The notes under the pieces were generated by a model. That model saw nothing but the letters and a program-made list of their open reading frames with translations, was not told the origin of the DNA and ran no database searches. Made by a program: the position numbers and the translations under genes. From Tranzscheliella williamsii (Eukaryota > Basidiomycota > Ustilaginomycetes > Ustilaginales > Ustilaginaceae): DNA of 64,000 nt. Position 1 is the stretch's first letter. Each line of letters begins with the position of its first letter. Positions 19,291-29,400 of this stretch are shown piece by piece. The DNA lies in the NCBI GenBank assembly GCA_023212725.1, contig JALBYF010000014.1:124001-188000 (forward strand). Direction: 5' to 3'.

Positions 19291-20949
19291 ATGGCCGCGC
19301 CTCTCTACACGACGGCCTCTGGCCAGCTCTTCCACGCCGGTAAGATTCTCATAGCTACCGTCGGGCTGCCTGCTCGAGGCAAGACACATCTGTCCCACGC
19401 CATCGAGCGATATCTCACATGGCTGGGCGTCAGCTCGGGTGTCTTTAGCCTGGGAGATCATCGTCGCAAGGTGTTGGGCGGCGCCGATAAGATTCCGCCA
19501 GACTACTTTGTCTCGGGCCCCAAATCGGCAGAAACAGAAGCGCTGCGTAAGAGCATACTGGATGGCTTCGACGACACGGTGATCGACTTTTTCTTCAACC
19601 AAGGCGGACAGGTGGTCATCTACGATGCCAACAACGGCCTGCAGAGCCGGCGGTACGAGATCCGTGAAAAGTACGGCAAGCTGGGCGTCCATGTCATGTT
19701 CCTCGAAAGCATTTGCACGGATCCCAAGGTGGTCGAAGCCAATGTGCGCAGTGTCAAGCTGTCCAGTCCCGACTATGTTGCCTGGGACCCGGAGCGCGCC
19801 ATGCAGAACTACTACTCGCGCATTGCCGGCCACGAGAAGACGTACGAGCCAATCGAGAATCCAAGCTTCCCGTACATCAAGCTGATCAACGTCGGTGAGC
19901 AGGTGGTGGTCAACAACATCCAGGGCTACCTCCAGTCGCGCATCGTTTTCTTTCTCATGAATATACACAACCGGCAGCGCACCATCTATCTCGTCCGCGC
20001 CGGCGAGGCGCTCGTCGAGCATCTGTACAAGGCGGATGCCGACCTCTCGTCGCTCGGCTGGGACTACGCCGACGAGCTGGCGCGATTTATGGTCAAGCTG
20101 CGCCGACAGAAGGCGGGCCAATCGAGCAGCAATCTGGATCAGCTGGCCGCCGTGGAGCAGGACAGCAAGAATTTCGAGGTGTGGACCTCGCAGCGTCGCC
20201 GGTCGAGCCACACGGCCTATCCACTGGCCGAGGCGGGATACAAAGTAATCGAGCGCAGCCAGCTGAGCGAAATGAATCCAGGCGTGGTGGACGGGATGTC
20301 GATCGAGGGGGTAAAGAAGCGATACCCGGACGAGTACGAGCGGAAGCTGCGGGAGCCGTACTCGCACCGCTTTCCCCGGGCCGAGTCGTACCACGATCTG
20401 AGCGTGCGGCTGGAGCCGATCATCTTTGAGCTGGAGCGCGCGCGGAACGATGTGCTGATTATCGGGCAGAGTTCGGTGCTGCGGTGTCTGATAGCGTATC
20501 TGCAGGGGCTGCAGCCGCACGAGATCCCGTCGATCCGGGTGCGCGAGGGGCAGCTGATCGAGATCCTTCCGCAGGCCTACGGCGTCAAGACGACGGTGCA
20601 TGACTTCTGGGACCCGGTCGCGCGGCGCCGGGAGCGCGATGCCACCTTTTTCGACCTGGAGGAGGAGCGCGAGTCCGGGCCCGGCGACGCCACCCACATC
20701 AACGACCACGACCTCGCCGACGACACTGCGGTCAGCGCCGTCGATGCGCACACCGACACCCTCCCGCACAGCCCTGAGCAGACGCACCGCCCCCCCGCCC
20801 TCCCCGACGCACTCCACTGGGCCCGCCGCCGCAATAGCTCCGGCAAAAGCCCCGAGGGCATCCGCGCCGACCGCGACGCGCTCCGCGAACTCGAACTCCA
20901 GCTCCGCCAGCAGCACATCGCCGAGCCCGCCGACCATCGCAACGCGTAG
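19291..20949 (+). CDS. PFK26: 6-phosphofructo-2-kinase with degenerate fructose-2,6-bisphosphatase domain
   Basis: A 552-residue relative of the bifunctional enzyme that sets the fructose-2,6-bisphosphate level, the main activator of glycolytic phosphofructokinase. The kinase half is intact: P-loop GLPARGKTHLS at residues 25-35, then GDHRRKVLGG, and a second motif region YDANNGLQSRRYEI. In the C-terminal half the phosphatase catalytic RHG motif reads R236-A237-G238-E239, and the second catalytic histidine (CHQAVMRC in active enzymes) is Gln393 in GQSSVLRC. Both histidines needed for phosphoryl transfer are thus missing, so the protein should make but not hydrolyse fructose-2,6-bisphosphate. 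This resembles yeast Pfk26, which also lacks the phosphatase histidine. No introns. The last 100 residues are a disordered tail. Confidence 0.93.
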   Translation: MAAPLYTTASGQLFHAGKILIATVGLPARGKTHLSHAIERYLTWLGVSSGVFSLGDHRRKVLGGADKIPPDYFVSGPKSAETEALRKSILDGFDDTVIDFFFNQGGQVVIYDANNGLQSRRYEIREKYGKLGVHVMFLESICTDPKVVEANVRSVKLSSPDYVAWDPERAMQNYYSRIAGHEKTYEPIENPSFPYIKLINVGEQVVVNNIQGYLQSRIVFFLMNIHNRQRTIYLVRAGEALVEHLYKADADLSSLGWDYADELARFMVKLRRQKAGQSSSNLDQLAAVEQDSKNFEVWTSQRRRSSHTAYPLAEAGYKVIERSQLSEMNPGVVDGMSIEGVKKRYPDEYERKLREPYSHRFPRAESYHDLSVRLEPIIFELERARNDVLIIGQSSVLRCLIAYLQGLQPHEIPSIRVREGQLIEILPQAYGVKTTVHDFWDPVARRRERDATFFDLEEERESGPGDATHINDHDLADDTAVSAVDAHTDTLPHSPEQTHRPPALPDALHWARRRNSSGKSPEGIRADRDALRELELQLRQQHIAEPADHRNA

Positions 20950-21101
20950 CGTAGCTTCCTCCTTTTCCACCCACGCCCCGCCGCTCGCGCCTCGACCTAT
21001 GTTGTACAACTACGGATGGCAATGCTATACGATACATGCTCAAACCCGGGATGCCTGGTGGGGGCTAGGCGGGCTAGGGGAAATTGGGGAAGGCCGCATG
21101 A

Positions 21102-21998
21102 TTACTCGTCGCTCGAGTCGTGCGCGAAAAAGTCGTCTGCCTCGACGCCGTGGGGGGCATCGGCGCGATCGGTGTGGAGGGGAGGCGGTTGGGGGTGGCG
21201 TTGCTTGTTGGTGCGTGGGCGGGTAGACGCGGGCGGGGGGGCGAGTTTGGGTTTGGGGCGGTCCTTGTGTTCGAGCTCCTCTTCGGGGGTTGCGCTGAGG
21301 GTGCCCTGGGCGAGGGCTGCGCGGACGGTCTGCAGATGGGCGTATGCGCGCTGGCGCGTCCGGTCGGTCTCGGTGGGGCTGGGCAGGAGCGCGTCGGTGG
21401 CGCCCTCGGGGAAGAGGGCGACGTAGCGCAGGTCGGCAGGGTACTGGAGCACGTAGTGCAGCAGCTCGCGGTAGACGGCGAGCTGTGCCTCGCGTTCCGC
21501 CACTCCCATGGATGCGCCATGCTCGTCGTCCTCCTCTTGGTCGTCCTCCTGGTCGTCAGCCTTGGTGGGTGCGGCAGGGTGGGCGTGCTTGTGGAGGGCG
21601 CGCTTGCACTTGCGGATCTTGCGCGTCAGCTTCTGCCGCTCGAAGAACTTGACGCCGTGATAGCGCGCCGCGCGCGTCTTCTCGAGCTTGCTGCGCTGCA
21701 TCTTGTCCAGGTCCTGCTCGAGCGTCTGCAGCCGCCGCTCCGCCTCGATCTTGGTCCCTGGCGCAAGGTTCGGCTTGGCCAGCAGCCGCTGCGTCTGCCG
21801 AATCGAGCCCTTCAGCTTCGACACCCCCGGCTGCCCCGGCGGCCCCGCCGCCCGCTCCCCCCCATACTTGGCCTTCTTCCCCGCCGTCCCCCCTGCCGAC
21901 GGGCCCGCCCCCGCTCCAGTCGCCCGCTTGCGCTTGCCCGTCGGCGTCGCCTCCGCACCCCGCGCCGCCGCCTTGCCTTTTTCTTCCTTACTCGCCAT
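21102..21998 (-). CDS. EFG1: rRNA-processing protein Efg1
   Basis: A 298-residue nucleolar protein of the family needed for early cleavage of the pre-rRNA 5' external transcribed spacer and for 18S rRNA maturation. The core at about residues 58-135 (KLKGSIRQTQRLLAKPNLAP, then ERRLQTLEQDLDKMQ, then RYHGVKFFERQKLTRKI) is diagnostic and largely coiled-coil. The N-terminus is basic and low-complexity, as suits nucleolar targeting. The C-terminal half carries an acidic stretch, a short helical segment (LLHYVLQYPADLRYVALFP) typical of Efg1, and a Pro-rich tail. The ATG at 21998 is the first in frame. The gene converges on the PFK-2 gene with about 150 bases between stop codons. Confidence 0.92.
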   Translation of the reverse strand: MASKEEKGKAAARGAEATPTGKRKRATGAGAGPSAGGTAGKKAKYGGERAAGPPGQPGVSKLKGSIRQTQRLLAKPNLAPGTKIEAERRLQTLEQDLDKMQRSKLEKTRAARYHGVKFFERQKLTRKIRKCKRALHKHAHPAAPTKADDQEDDQEEDDEHGASMGVAEREAQLAVYRELLHYVLQYPADLRYVALFPEGATDALLPSPTETDRTRQRAYAHLQTVRAALAQGTLSATPEEELEHKDRPKPKLAPPPASTRPRTNKQRHPQPPPLHTDRADAPHGVEADDFFAHDSSDE

Positions 21999-22669
21999 GC
22001 TGGACCCTGATCAAAGTGGCCAAAGTGTTTGACTGGTGGTCAGTAAGGCCCACCGCCGTCGATCCACTGCCTTCATCCAAATTCTTAACCAGTAGCAGGC
22101 AAAAAGTTCCAAACCAACAAGATCAGAGGGAAACCGTGTGGAGCGAGGCGTGCGATCTCACAACCACGTCAGGATTCAACTCACCTTTAGCTAACATTTC
22201 CGCTTACTTAGAATTAGGCGTCTGATTCGTTTGTCCCGTCCGAGAGCAGGGCGTCGCATGTGTCGCGGAGCTCATCATCAGCCAATACGCGCCAATACGC
22301 GGTGACGCAAACGCTGCATAGCGCTGAGTTGGGCGGGCGAAGCCTTCCATTCACATCCAAGCCGGCTTCGCAGCTTTGTTGGGTATATTCATGCTCATGC
22401 TGGCGTCCACTTTTTCGCTCTTCTCCATTCACTCAGCCCGCCTTGCTACGCTCACTGTTCACCACCGCCCTCCCTTGCCTGTTCAGCCAGCGCTAATTGT
22501 CAGCACAAACATGCGGCTGTCATCTCCACAAATCTTCATCTAATCAGAGCTGCAGATCACTCGAGCTACGAAGCATCCAGTCCACCTGCATCAACTGTTC
22601 CTAGCATTCGGTTTGGCTTGCATTGCATCTTGTCGGCATCCTCGTCCCAGTAGTGTCAACCTCTCCAGC
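21999..22669. promoter_or_regulatory. Divergent promoter region between EFG1 and the lipase gene
   Basis: About 670 bases, no supported gene. The segment 22440-22660 is rich in C and T and is probably the lipase leader. No RNA gene was seen. Confidence 0.45.
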
Positions 22670-25669
22670 ATGTCTCTCTTTCGCCGCCGCCAACAGCCCA
22701 ATCCGGCGGCCTTGTCTCGCTCGCCCAATCCGGTAGCGGCCGCCTCACAGAAGCCGACATCCTCCTCCACGGCTTCCGGAGCTGCTTCCACATCCACGTC
22801 ATCCCGGGGTTCAACCGCTGCTGGGCACCCCAACGGCGCCGGTACTGCCCCTCAGCGTCACCGGAGCTTGAGCCATCTGCTTTCGCCGAGCTTGTTCGCT
22901 CGTACGCCCGACGAGGAGCTAGATCCGCTTCTGACCACCGATTACGTCGACCCAGCACACATCGATGCTTTTCGTGAGGCTCTCGCCCAGGATCTTGGCC
23001 AGCAGGAATACCAGCCCGCCTCCTCCTCCCAGATCAATGGCTCTTCCGCGTGGAACGTGTTTGGTTATGGAAGTGTTGCCAAGTCGCCACGCGATGCGGC
23101 ACCCTCCCCCAGGCCGTCTGCCCTCTCCGATCTCAAATCGCCACCCATGGAGGAGCTCACCAGCACACAGGCGTCGCATCCACGTAAGGTGGGCAGGATC
23201 GCCGCCGCCTCCGACTTTGCCCCCATCCGCGAAAAGATCACCCGTAAATCGAAGAAGCGCGGCTCCGTCGACACGGGTACTCGTGAGGGTTTTGTCTTTC
23301 ACACCCTCCGATATCCGCTTCTGCTTATCATTTTTACTGTTATCAGTCTCGAGTTCCTTGCCTACATCGTTGTCCGCCAACTAGTCAATCTGATCGAGTA
23401 CTCAATAGCCTGGAGGGGCAAGAAAGGCCAACTTCGAAAGAAGATGCGCAGTGCTTCCGACTATGCCCAGTGGAAGGAGGCCGCGCTGGCGCAGGACGAG
23501 TTTCTCGGCTACGAAAACTGGAAGCGAGAGGATTCGAGTGGTTTCTACGACTGGATCCTTGTCAAGAAGGTCAAGAGCTCGCTTCGCACCTTTCGCGAGA
23601 AGGACGATGCTGAAAATCTTCTCGGCGTCCTCGACCTCTGTCTCCGCAACAATTTCGCAGGCACGGAGAACTTCCGGCTCTACTCAGAAACCTATCTGGG
23701 AACCAAGTATCTGGTCGAGAGCTATCTAGCCGAGGTGGAGACCGCGCTCAATTACATTCAGCACAGCGATAAAGTGTCCCTCGAGACCAAGAGGACCTTC
23801 TACCGTACCGTTAGCAAGAATCTGGGCCGCAGCGCCCTTTGCCTGTCAGGCGGAGCCAGCTTTGGTTACTACCACTTTGGTGTCGTCCGTGCTCTGTTGG
23901 ACGCTAATCTGTTGCCCAAAGTGGTCACAGGAACCTCGGCCGGCGGTCTGATCGCCGCACTGACCTGTACGCGCACCGACAACGAGCTGCGCGCCCTGCT
24001 GGTACCTGCCCTGGCCGATCGCATTTCCGCCTGCGAAGAGCCCATCTCAGTATGGGCTCCCCGCGCCTGGTCCACCGGCGCCCGCTTCGACACGCTCAAG
24101 TGGGCCGAAAAGGCGAGCTTCTTCACCATGGGTAGCATGACATTCAAAGAGGCCTACGAAAGGACAGGCAAGGTGCTGTGCATCTCGGTCATTCCCGCCG
24201 ATCGACACTCGCCGGTCAAACTGCTCAACTATGTGACGGCCCCAGACTGCGTGATTTGGAGCAGTCTCCTGGCTTCGTCCGCTGTACCGGGCATCCTTAA
24301 TCCTGTCTGCCTGATGCAGAAGCAGAAGAACACCGGCAAGATCGTTCCATGGAATTGGGGTCACCGATTCAAGGACGGAAGCCTCCGCGTCGATATTCCG
24401 CTTCAAGATCTCCATGCTCTCTTCGGCGTCAATTACCCGATCGTCAGCCAGGTCAATCCGCACGTCCACCTTTTCCATTTTGGCTCCAAAGGTTCGCCTG
24501 GCCGACCCACCGCCCATCGCAAAGGCAAGGGCTGGCGAGGTGGCTTCATCCTCTCTGCTTCGGAACGGATCCTGAAGTTGCATCTCAAGATGAATTTCAA
24601 AATCCTGCGCGATTTAGATCTTCTACCTGCCATCCTCGGCCAAGATTGGTCGTCGGTCTTCTTACAGCGCTTCGGCGGGGCTGTTACGATCCTGCCCAAG
24701 ACGCGGGTATGGGACTGGGTTCGGATCCTTTCCGACCCGGACCGCAAGGAGCTGACTCGGATGATAAGCGTCGGCAAGAGCGTCACTTTCCCCAAGATCC
24801 ATATGATCGAGAACCGGGTGCGCATGGAACGCGCCATCGAACAGGGCCGCAAAGCGTGTCGGCGAGAGATGCGCGCCGCACGAGGGGCCGCCGGATCCTC
24901 GGCCAACAACACGCCCGGAGTAGCGCTGGCCAGCTCAGCGACCCACCCAGCTGTCCACCGCTTCCCACCGGCGCCGCGCAGTGCCGCTTCGTTGCCGTCC
25001 GACACGGACAATGAAGACTTTTTCAGCAGCAAAGACATCGCTGCGCTCACAAAGGTCGCCGGCAGCAAGCGCGCGGCGGGCCTGCCCCCGCACCTATCGC
25101 AGATCGACTCGGCCTTGGACACACCAAACAGTGACGTGCCCGCCGACGAGACGCCTGGGCAGGTGGACGACGACGTAGCGCGCGAAAACCGGCCAAAGCC
25201 ATATCCCTCTCATTCGTATTTGGCGGACGGACACAGCAGCATGCCGACGACACCCGACCGAACCAGCGATGCCGAGGGCGAAGAGATCGGGACCGGCCGG
25301 ACGAAGCGCGAGTGGATGGACCGCGGCAAGGACGAGGTCGACGGCGATGATGAGTCGGTGCAGCAGGACGAGGCCGACGTGACCGGCGGTCGTGGCGGCA
25401 CCCCGACGTCGGCGCCGCAGGGCAGCGCTGCAGACGCGGCCACAACGGACGGCGCGCCGGCGCAGACATCGTTCGGTCACCAGCGCCCTCAGTACCGCGC
25501 GTCGCTCATGCACCAGCGCATCCGCTCCTGGCGTGACGGCCGGCAAAAGAGCTGGGACGACCGCAGCCAGGACTTTGGCGACGGCGACGACCACATCGAC
25601 GATGCCACACTCTTTGAGAGCAGCAGCAGCGCCGACGACTCGGATCGCGAGTTTGCCGCCCCCGCCTGA
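22670..25669 (+). CDS. Patatin-type triacylglycerol lipase (Tgl3/4/5 family)
   Basis: A 999-residue protein. A membrane-prone segment (TLRYPLLLIIFTVISLEFLA, about residues 210-230) precedes the DUF3336-like helical domain (WKEAALAQDEFLGYENWKRE, then FRLYSETYLGTKYLVESYL). The patatin catalytic domain follows: oxyanion loop GGASFGYYHFGVVRAL, nucleophile elbow GTSAGG with Ser423, and the Asp of the dyad in RFKDGSLRVDIPLQ. This order is that of the lipid-droplet lipases Tgl3, Tgl4 and Tgl5, which hydrolyse stored triacylglycerol; some also have acyltransferase activity. The C-terminal 260 residues are disordered and acidic. The frame is open back to a TTG at 22613, but the first ATG is at 22670. 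Which paralogue it is cannot be decided by eye. Confidence 0.92.
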   Translation: MSLFRRRQQPNPAALSRSPNPVAAASQKPTSSSTASGAASTSTSSRGSTAAGHPNGAGTAPQRHRSLSHLLSPSLFARTPDEELDPLLTTDYVDPAHIDAFREALAQDLGQQEYQPASSSQINGSSAWNVFGYGSVAKSPRDAAPSPRPSALSDLKSPPMEELTSTQASHPRKVGRIAAASDFAPIREKITRKSKKRGSVDTGTREGFVFHTLRYPLLLIIFTVISLEFLAYIVVRQLVNLIEYSIAWRGKKGQLRKKMRSASDYAQWKEAALAQDEFLGYENWKREDSSGFYDWILVKKVKSSLRTFREKDDAENLLGVLDLCLRNNFAGTENFRLYSETYLGTKYLVESYLAEVETALNYIQHSDKVSLETKRTFYRTVSKNLGRSALCLSGGASFGYYHFGVVRALLDANLLPKVVTGTSAGGLIAALTCTRTDNELRALLVPALADRISACEEPISVWAPRAWSTGARFDTLKWAEKASFFTMGSMTFKEAYERTGKVLCISVIPADRHSPVKLLNYVTAPDCVIWSSLLASSAVPGILNPVCLMQKQKNTGKIVPWNWGHRFKDGSLRVDIPLQDLHALFGVNYPIVSQVNPHVHLFHFGSKGSPGRPTAHRKGKGWRGGFILSASERILKLHLKMNFKILRDLDLLPAILGQDWSSVFLQRFGGAVTILPKTRVWDWVRILSDPDRKELTRMISVGKSVTFPKIHMIENRVRMERAIEQGRKACRREMRAARGAAGSSANNTPGVALASSATHPAVHRFPPAPRSAASLPSDTDNEDFFSSKDIAALTKVAGSKRAAGLPPHLSQIDSALDTPNSDVPADETPGQVDDDVARENRPKPYPSHSYLADGHSSMPTTPDRTSDAEGEEIGTGRTKREWMDRGKDEVDGDDESVQQDEADVTGGRGGTPTSAPQGSAADAATTDGAPAQTSFGHQRPQYRASLMHQRIRSWRDGRQKSWDDRSQDFGDGDDHIDDATLFESSSSADDSDREFAAPA

Positions 25670-26152
25670 TGCCCGGCAGCCATGCGTCCGTCGGCGTGGG
25701 GCTGCGGCCATAGCATCCACCGCCAATCAGCCTCAGCTCGGCCTTGTCTTCTACAAATCATGTATACCAGCGTCATTCCATCGAGTCACTTTGTACTGCC
25801 ACGACTCTGGCCATGACTTTACACGGACTGACCGTGCAAGGCGCGTCGTCACGCTGGCGGTGTTAAGTCGCGGGTTTTCTTTCTCTTACCGTGTTGGGGC
25901 AGCGGCAGTAACCGCCACTTACCCCGCACGCGTTTGGCTAAGCGGGGATGTGGAGACCCACGGTGGCAGGCACGACGGCAGTCACCAGTGGGCAAGTCAC
26001 AGGGTTGCGGGGCGGCGTCGTCCCCAACAAGTTAAAAGGTCGCGCAGCGGTGGCGCGACATATATATATATGTCTCCGCTGCGCTGAACTTGCTGTCTCC
26101 GTCCATCGTTGACCACACACCGTTAGGCAGCGAAACGCACCACGACGCCAAT
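25670..26152 (+). promoter_or_regulatory. Lipase 3' region and promoter of a small ORF
   Basis: This 480-base stretch has no ORF of note. A TATATATATATA tract at 26061-26072 lies 81-92 bases upstream of the next ATG on this strand, a suitable position for a TATA box. Confidence 0.5.
26061..26072 (+). promoter_or_regulatory. TATA-like element
   Basis: Twelve bases of alternating T and A in otherwise GC-rich DNA, about 85 bases before the start of a 53-codon ORF. The sequence is palindromic, so the strand is inferred from the downstream ORF. Confidence 0.45.
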
Positions 26153-26314
26153 ATGCAGAGCATCCTGACCAAGCAGCGCACGCTGCTCGCCGCGTCCGCG
26201 GCATTCGTCGCGGCGTCCGTCTCCGTCTTCTCGGCGCGCCGCAGCGCTCAACTCGCAAGCCGCACCCACGGCGGCCGCACCGTTGCGCCCGAGCGCAGCG
26301 GCGGCGGCATCTAG
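26153..26314 (+). CDS. Putative small protein with hydrophobic N-terminal segment
   Basis: A 53-codon ORF that I do not recognise. Residues 10-27 (TLLAASAAFVAASVSVFS) form one hydrophobic, Ala/Val-rich helix flanked by Lys/Arg on both sides, followed by a basic tail (ARRSAQLASR). This suits a small mitochondrial or other single-pass membrane protein. It is supported by a well-placed TATA tract and an A at -3 before the ATG. It lies between the lipase gene and the 3' end of POL2, about 150 bases from the latter's stop codon. It may be chance; conservation in related genomes would decide. Confidence 0.4.
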   Translation: MQSILTKQRTLLAASAAFVAASVSVFSARRSAQLASRTHGGRTVAPERSGGGI

Positions 26315-26462
26315 CCTGTCCCTGCCCCCGGAAGCCTCCACGGCTTCCCCTGGGCCCGTCGTCAGCCCGCCGCCCCGCACCCGCCAATCCATCCGGCCCG
26401 CACACCGCATGCACACTGTAGCACGCAACACCAGGCAAAGTGTCAATCTATGTATTGCCATC

Positions 26463-29400
26463 TCAGACCATCGTGAGAATGCCGTCGACGACGGCCTGGA
26501 CCGCGTCGAGGCGGTGGAAGCGCGCGATGTTGGCGAGCGCGCGGAGCTTCTTGAGCGTTTCTTTGCGGGTGACCATGAGGCCGAAGCTGCCGGAGCACTC
26601 GCAATGCGGCTGGAGATTGGTCTGCTTGAGCGCGCCGCACTTGTTGCAGCGGAGGTCCTGCAGGTGGAAGGACTGGATGTAGGAGGTGGCGATGTGGATC
26701 AGGCGCGACTGAAGGTGCTGAATCGGGTAGGGGAATGCGCACTTTGCGCACTTCCAGGCGGGTGGGGCGGGACGGGCGGGGTCGGTGGGCATTAGGTCGG
26801 CGTCGCGCGTGAGGTCGAGGACGCGGTCGTCGTTGCAAAAGGAGCAGATGACGAGTGGAAGGCGGAACGGTTCGCAGGGGTTGCGGAACTCGGCCTCGGC
26901 GGCGAACTCGCGCACGTGGAGGAGGTCGAGCAGGTTGCGCTTGAGGATCTGGACCTCGACTGCGTGGTCGCGCGCGAGCGCGAGCACGGCGGTTGTGCTC
27001 TTGACGAACTCGAGCAGCGGGTTCGCGAGCGCCAGCCAGCTCCCCGGCAGCGCTGGAAACGCCCAGGCGCGCGCATGCTCGGTGCGGAGCATCTCGACAT
27101 ACTCGGCCTCCTCGTCCCGCGCCACCGCCGCCTGGATCTCATCCCCAGACGCCTGCATCGCCCCCTGCAGCTCGCTCAACTGCTTCAGCAGCTTCCGCGT
27201 CATCGTGTGCTTGATCAGCTCCGCCCCAAATTTGACCTCCCGCCCCTGCGTCGTCTCCACCACTGCCGTCTCCTTGCCCGCCTCGTTCATCCCTGCCGCC
27301 CCGTTCGCTGGCGTGTTTGGCTCCACCACCGCCCGCAACGGCGTCCGGTCCAGCGCGCCTTCCTGCTCCGCCTTCCGCTTGTGCTCGTACAGGCTGTAGA
27401 CAAACGATCCGATCGCCACCGAGAACTTCTCCTGCACCGCAAGCGGCAGGAACGTCTGGATGTTCCAGTTCATCTCCACGTTGAACGAGGTGCGCTTGTC
27501 CGCGCCATCCTCCCCGTTTTCGGCCGCTTCCGAGTCCCCGACAAGCGTATCAGCATCCGCGATGACGCCACCAAAATTGGCCGTGTCCATCCACAGCAGA
27601 TACTCCCAATAGTGGATGATGTCCAGCTGGACGTGCTTGAAGAGCTCCCTGCTGGTGACTGCCGAGAGGAGGTACTTGGAATAGGCGACCGCGTTGCCCG
27701 CCGTAGGCTTGCTCGTCAGCAAGAAGAGCCGGTTGAACGAAGCGTACACAATGGTGGCGCCGAGACGTTTGAACTCAGCAAGCAGCTGCAGCAGCGTCTT
27801 TTTCATAAGACCAAACAGGAACCGCTGCAGCGCCGGTTCGAACATCGCCGAGCTCTCGGAAGACGCCCATCGCCAAAAGTTGTCGGACAAGAGCGCAGAG
27901 TAGGGAGATCGGTTCTGGCGCTTGTCGCTGTGCCACGTCTTTACCATGCTCTTCACCGCGGTAAACACGGCCGACGTCAGCACAGAGTCGCCGAGGATGG
28001 CGGCGCTCTCGACGGTGCCGCGCGAGTAGTCGTCCAGGTTGTGCGAGATGCTGTCGAACGCCAGCCCCGACGTGGACCCTTCCATCTCGTTGACAGTGCC
28101 CGACTGCAGCACCGAGTCGACGGCCAGATCCATGAGACCGACCTCGAGACAGACCGTCGAGTAGGCGCCGGCGTGGCTGATCTCCAGAGACTCCTGCTCG
28201 TCCCACCTCGACTGGGCATGTGTATCCTGCTCGCGACCGCCGAGGTCGGGCTGCGGCTGGGCTGACCACCACAGAACCATGTCCTGCTTAACCAGACGCC
28301 GCGCAAACTCAATGTCGGCGCCGAAGATGGTGAAGTCCTTGTCCATATTGCATAGTGGCAGGTCAAAGTACTTGGCGAGGTCGATCCATCCGCTAATCCA
28401 GCTTGACGAGCGTAGATAGCACTGGAACATGCGCCGAGCAGCGTAGAGCTGCCATCCTAGCGCAGGCAGCTCGTCTTCCAGCGCCGCGGCGGCGATTTTG
28501 ATGACGGGGAATTCCGCAATGCACGGCATCCGCGCCTCGTAGTACGACTGCTCCTTGGAAGTGCAGAGAGCCAGCATGGCAGAGCCCTGCTTGGCCGCCT
28601 TGAGCGTGCTCAAGTCTTTGGCAAGCGCTTTGAAGGCGCGTGACGCCGACGTATGGACCCGCGCATCCACCGCCATGCTGTCCAGGTATTCAAAGACACC
28701 CGCGCCAGCCGGCAGCTTCCCGCGCTTGCGCATGTGCGCAACCCGATCGGCATACATAGTCTCCAAGTTTGGCAGCTGCCGCAGCCCCGCGCTGTCGATG
28801 ATGTGCACTTTGACCTCGCCCTCGGGACTGAAGAGGCCGAGCACATGCCTTCCATCCCGGTTCGCATGGTATAGGTAAAAGTACCGAATCCCTCGTCCGC
28901 CACCCAGATACTTGTGATGTGGCGAGATCTCGATCGAAGTGGGTGGCGCCAGGTCCTGCAGGCGGAAACCAGTGTCCAGCGCTCTACTCAGCTTCTGCGC
29001 TTCTGCGTGGCGGCTGTAGACGCAGTTGCCACCGAGGCGAATGAGCGCCCGGACCTCGAGTGGAATTTGCTTCTCGTAGACACCTTCAACATTAGGATGG
29101 TGCAGAAGGGCGCTGAAATGGGCCTCTTGTTCCTCGTATATCTCTTCAGCTATGGTCAAGCGGTACAGATAACGGCATTGAGCACCACGAGGTAGGGTTT
29201 TGACGAGCCTCTCCACATCGTATAGGCCCTCAAGGAATGCATCGTCCGCAGGCTTCTCCTTGAAATTGATATAAATCTGACGAGGCACCTTCAGCTTGAG
29301 CGACTGCAAGTGCTGGTCGATCGAGATCCACATTCGGAACTCGCCCGGTCGAGACGTCGGGCAGATTTGAACAATATCCCAAACTGCGGTTGCCATGTTG

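Noticed and set aside
26916..28265. 449-codon frame opposite POL2
   Set aside because: Arg-rich shadow frame from GC-rich codons; POL2 is conserved throughout this stretch.
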